A stretch of 64,000 bases of DNA from Actinomadura sp. DC4 (GTDB lineage: Bacteria; Actinomycetota; Actinomycetes; Streptosporangiales; Streptosporangiaceae), in NCBI RefSeq assembly GCF_030406325.1, contig NZ_JAUEQY010000021.1, forward strand, positions 1 to 64,000. Reading direction: 5' to 3'. Both the position numbers and the translations under genes were made by a program. This document shows, one piece after another, positions 62,711-64,000 of this stretch; within the stretch, counting starts at the first letter, position 1; the number at the start of each line of letters is the position of its first letter. Below the pieces are notes generated by a model. That model saw nothing but the letters and a program-made list of their open reading frames with translations. It was not told the DNA's origin and searched no databases.

Positions 62711-64000
62711 GAACCATCGCGTACGGGCTCGCCGCGTCCTGACCGCGGCGCTGCGCCGCAGACCGCGCGAGCTGTTGCTGTTCGGGCTCTGGTCGGCGCT
62801 GGAGGCGGCGCCGGTCCTGGTCTTCGGGCGCGCCGTCGCGGGCGCGACGGACGCGTTCCTCGCCCACCGGATCGAGACGGCGCTGGTGTGGCTGGGCATC
62901 CTGGCCGTCGCCGCGATGGCGGGCGCGCTGGGCGCCGCCCGGGCGTACGGGCCGCTGGCGGCCATCGTCGAGCCGCTCCGCGACGCGCTCGTGCGCCACG
63001 TCGTACGCGGCGCCGTGCACGAGTCGGTCCGTACGGGACGGCCCGGCGACGGCGCGGTCGCCCGCCTGACCCAGCAGGTGGAGATCGTACGAGACACGTT
63101 CGCGGGCCTGCTGATGATCGTCCAAGGGTTCGTGTTCACGCTGTTCAGCGCGCTGATCGGCCTGCTGACGCTGATGCCGGTGACACTCGCGCTGGTCGCG
63201 CCGCCGGTGGTGGCCGGGCTCGCGCTGTTCCTCGGCCTCGTCTCGCGCTCGATCACGCGCCAGCGGGAGCTGATCCTGGCCGAGGAGCGGATCGCCGAGT
63301 CCGCCACCGCGATGGCCGCAGGGCTGCGCGACATCACCGCCTGCGGCTCGGAGGAGGCGATCGCCGCCTCGGCGGGACGGCTCATCGACCTCCAGGCCGC
63401 GGCCGCCCGGTCGATGGCGCGGCTGGCGGCGGGCCGTACGGTGGCGCTCGCGATCGGCGGGCGGCTGCCGCTGCTGCTGATCCTGGCCGCCGCGCCCTGG
63501 CTCGTCCGGCACGGCGCCACGCCCGGCGTGGTGCTGGGCTCGCTGACGTACGTGCTGCAGGGCCTGTCCCCCGCGCTGAACACCATCGTCCGTGGCCTCG
63601 GAGGCAGCGGGCTGCGGCTGGCCGTGACGCTGGACCGCGTGATGGAGGCGGCCTCGGTCGCGCCGGTCACGCGCCCCGTGCGGCCGGCCGGCGGCGAGCT
63701 GTGCCTGCGCGGGGTGAGCTTCGCGTACGGGCCGGACGCCGAGCCGGTGATCGACGACCTGTCGCTGCGCGTGCCGGAGGGCGACCACCTGGCCGTCGTC
63801 GGCCCGAGCGGCATCGGCAAGTCCACGCTGTCGCTGCTGGGCGCCGGGCTGCTGACCCCGGCCCTCGGCCGGGTGACGCTCGGGGACGTGCCCGCCGGCG
63901 AGGCGGACCCCGACTCGCGCGTGCTGATCCCGCAGGAGGCGTACGTCTTCGGCGGGACGCTCCGGGAGAACCTCCGCTACCTGCGGCCGGGCGCCTCCGA
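62703..64000 (+). CDS. Second ABC exporter half-transporter of the lanthipeptide cluster (3' truncated)
   Basis: It begins at the GTG at 62703 with GAGG upstream, overlapping the previous stop by eight bases, and stays open to the window edge (432 codons). The permease part (~30-290) is followed by an ATPase with Walker A VGPSGIGKSTLS and a normal Q-loop LIPQEAYVFGGTLREN. The signature and Walker B lie beyond the window. With the preceding gene it forms a RamA/RamB-type pair; here this second subunit has the canonical Q-loop that the first lacks, so the dimer may be functionally asymmetric. Confidence 0.9.
   Translation, partial: MSENHRVRARRVLTAALRRRPRELLLFGLWSALEAAPVLVFGRAVAGATDAFLAHRIETALVWLGILAVAAMAGALGAARAYGPLAAIVEPLRDALVRHVVRGAVHESVRTGRPGDGAVARLTQQVEIVRDTFAGLLMIVQGFVFTLFSALIGLLTLMPVTLALVAPPVVAGLALFLGLVSRSITRQRELILAEERIAESATAMAAGLRDITACGSEEAIAASAGRLIDLQAAAARSMARLAAGRTVALAIGGRLPLLLILAAAPWLVRHGATPGVVLGSLTYVLQGLSPALNTIVRGLGGSGLRLAVTLDRVMEAASVAPVTRPVRPAGGELCLRGVSFAYGPDAEPVIDDLSLRVPEGDHLAVVGPSGIGKSTLSLLGAGLLTPALGRVTLGDVPAGEADPDSRVLIPQEAYVFGGTLRENLRYLRPGAS

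Overview
The window is very GC-rich, gene-dense DNA with GTG and TTG starts, Shine-Dalgarno sites of the GGAGG type, and many stop/start overlaps. It carries an ESX/type VII secretion locus, the GlgE alpha-glucan pathway, an actinobacterial Tad pilus locus, a 13E12-type HNH protein, a secreted chitinase and a SapB-like lanthipeptide cluster. Together these point to a mycelial actinomycete, probably Streptosporangiales/Thermomonosporaceae-like or a relative of Streptomyces. The placement is inferred from gene content only. I saw no rRNA, tRNA, CRISPR array or intact insertion sequence.

1-7 kb is the end of a type VII secretion locus: the EccD C-terminus, a divergent protein of unknown function, a fused EccC ATPase and two small associated genes. 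7-12 kb is mostly minus-strand housekeeping: a YbaK-type deacylase, a frameshifted maleylpyruvate-isomerase-like gene, a DppA-type D-aminopeptidase, two paralogous double-YbjQ genes and an enoyl-CoA hydratase. 12-16.4 kb holds a SNF2 helicase, split at its Walker A lysine by a mini-intein, and its SWIM-finger partner. 16.4-27.1 kb is a full GlgE cluster (glgP divergent from glgE-treS-mak-glgB). A secreted X-Pro dipeptidyl-peptidase follows.

29-36.5 kb is accessory in character: an Rpn-like pseudogene remnant, an XRE/TPR regulator with an ATPase-MerR-HTH fusion protein, an HNH nuclease with an expanded repeat linker, RNase Z, a frameshifted M48 protease and a NUDIX-NYN protein. A secreted CBM2-FnIII-GH18 chitinase closes this part.

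38.6-55.6 kb is a Tad (Flp pilus) system, almost all on the minus strand. From upstream to downstream it runs: membrane protein, prepilin peptidase, two unknown genes, CpaB, a TadZ-TadE fusion, TadE, TadA, TadB, TadC, a histidine kinase/response regulator pair, a Flp pilin, an OmpA lipoprotein, a large protein with a Flp-type signal, two lipoproteins, a membrane protein and a TadG-like protein fused to an NlpC/P60 hydrolase. Three of its transcription units share a bipartite promoter element: a GC-rich near-palindrome followed at exactly 20 bp by C(G/C)TA. This is the strongest novel signal I found.

55.7-64 kb has SppA, a flavin reductase, and a class III (SapB/AmfS-like) lanthipeptide cluster: LanKC synthetase, two nearly identical precursor peptides with a polyglycine spacer, a hairpin, and two ABC exporter half-genes, the last cut by the window edge.
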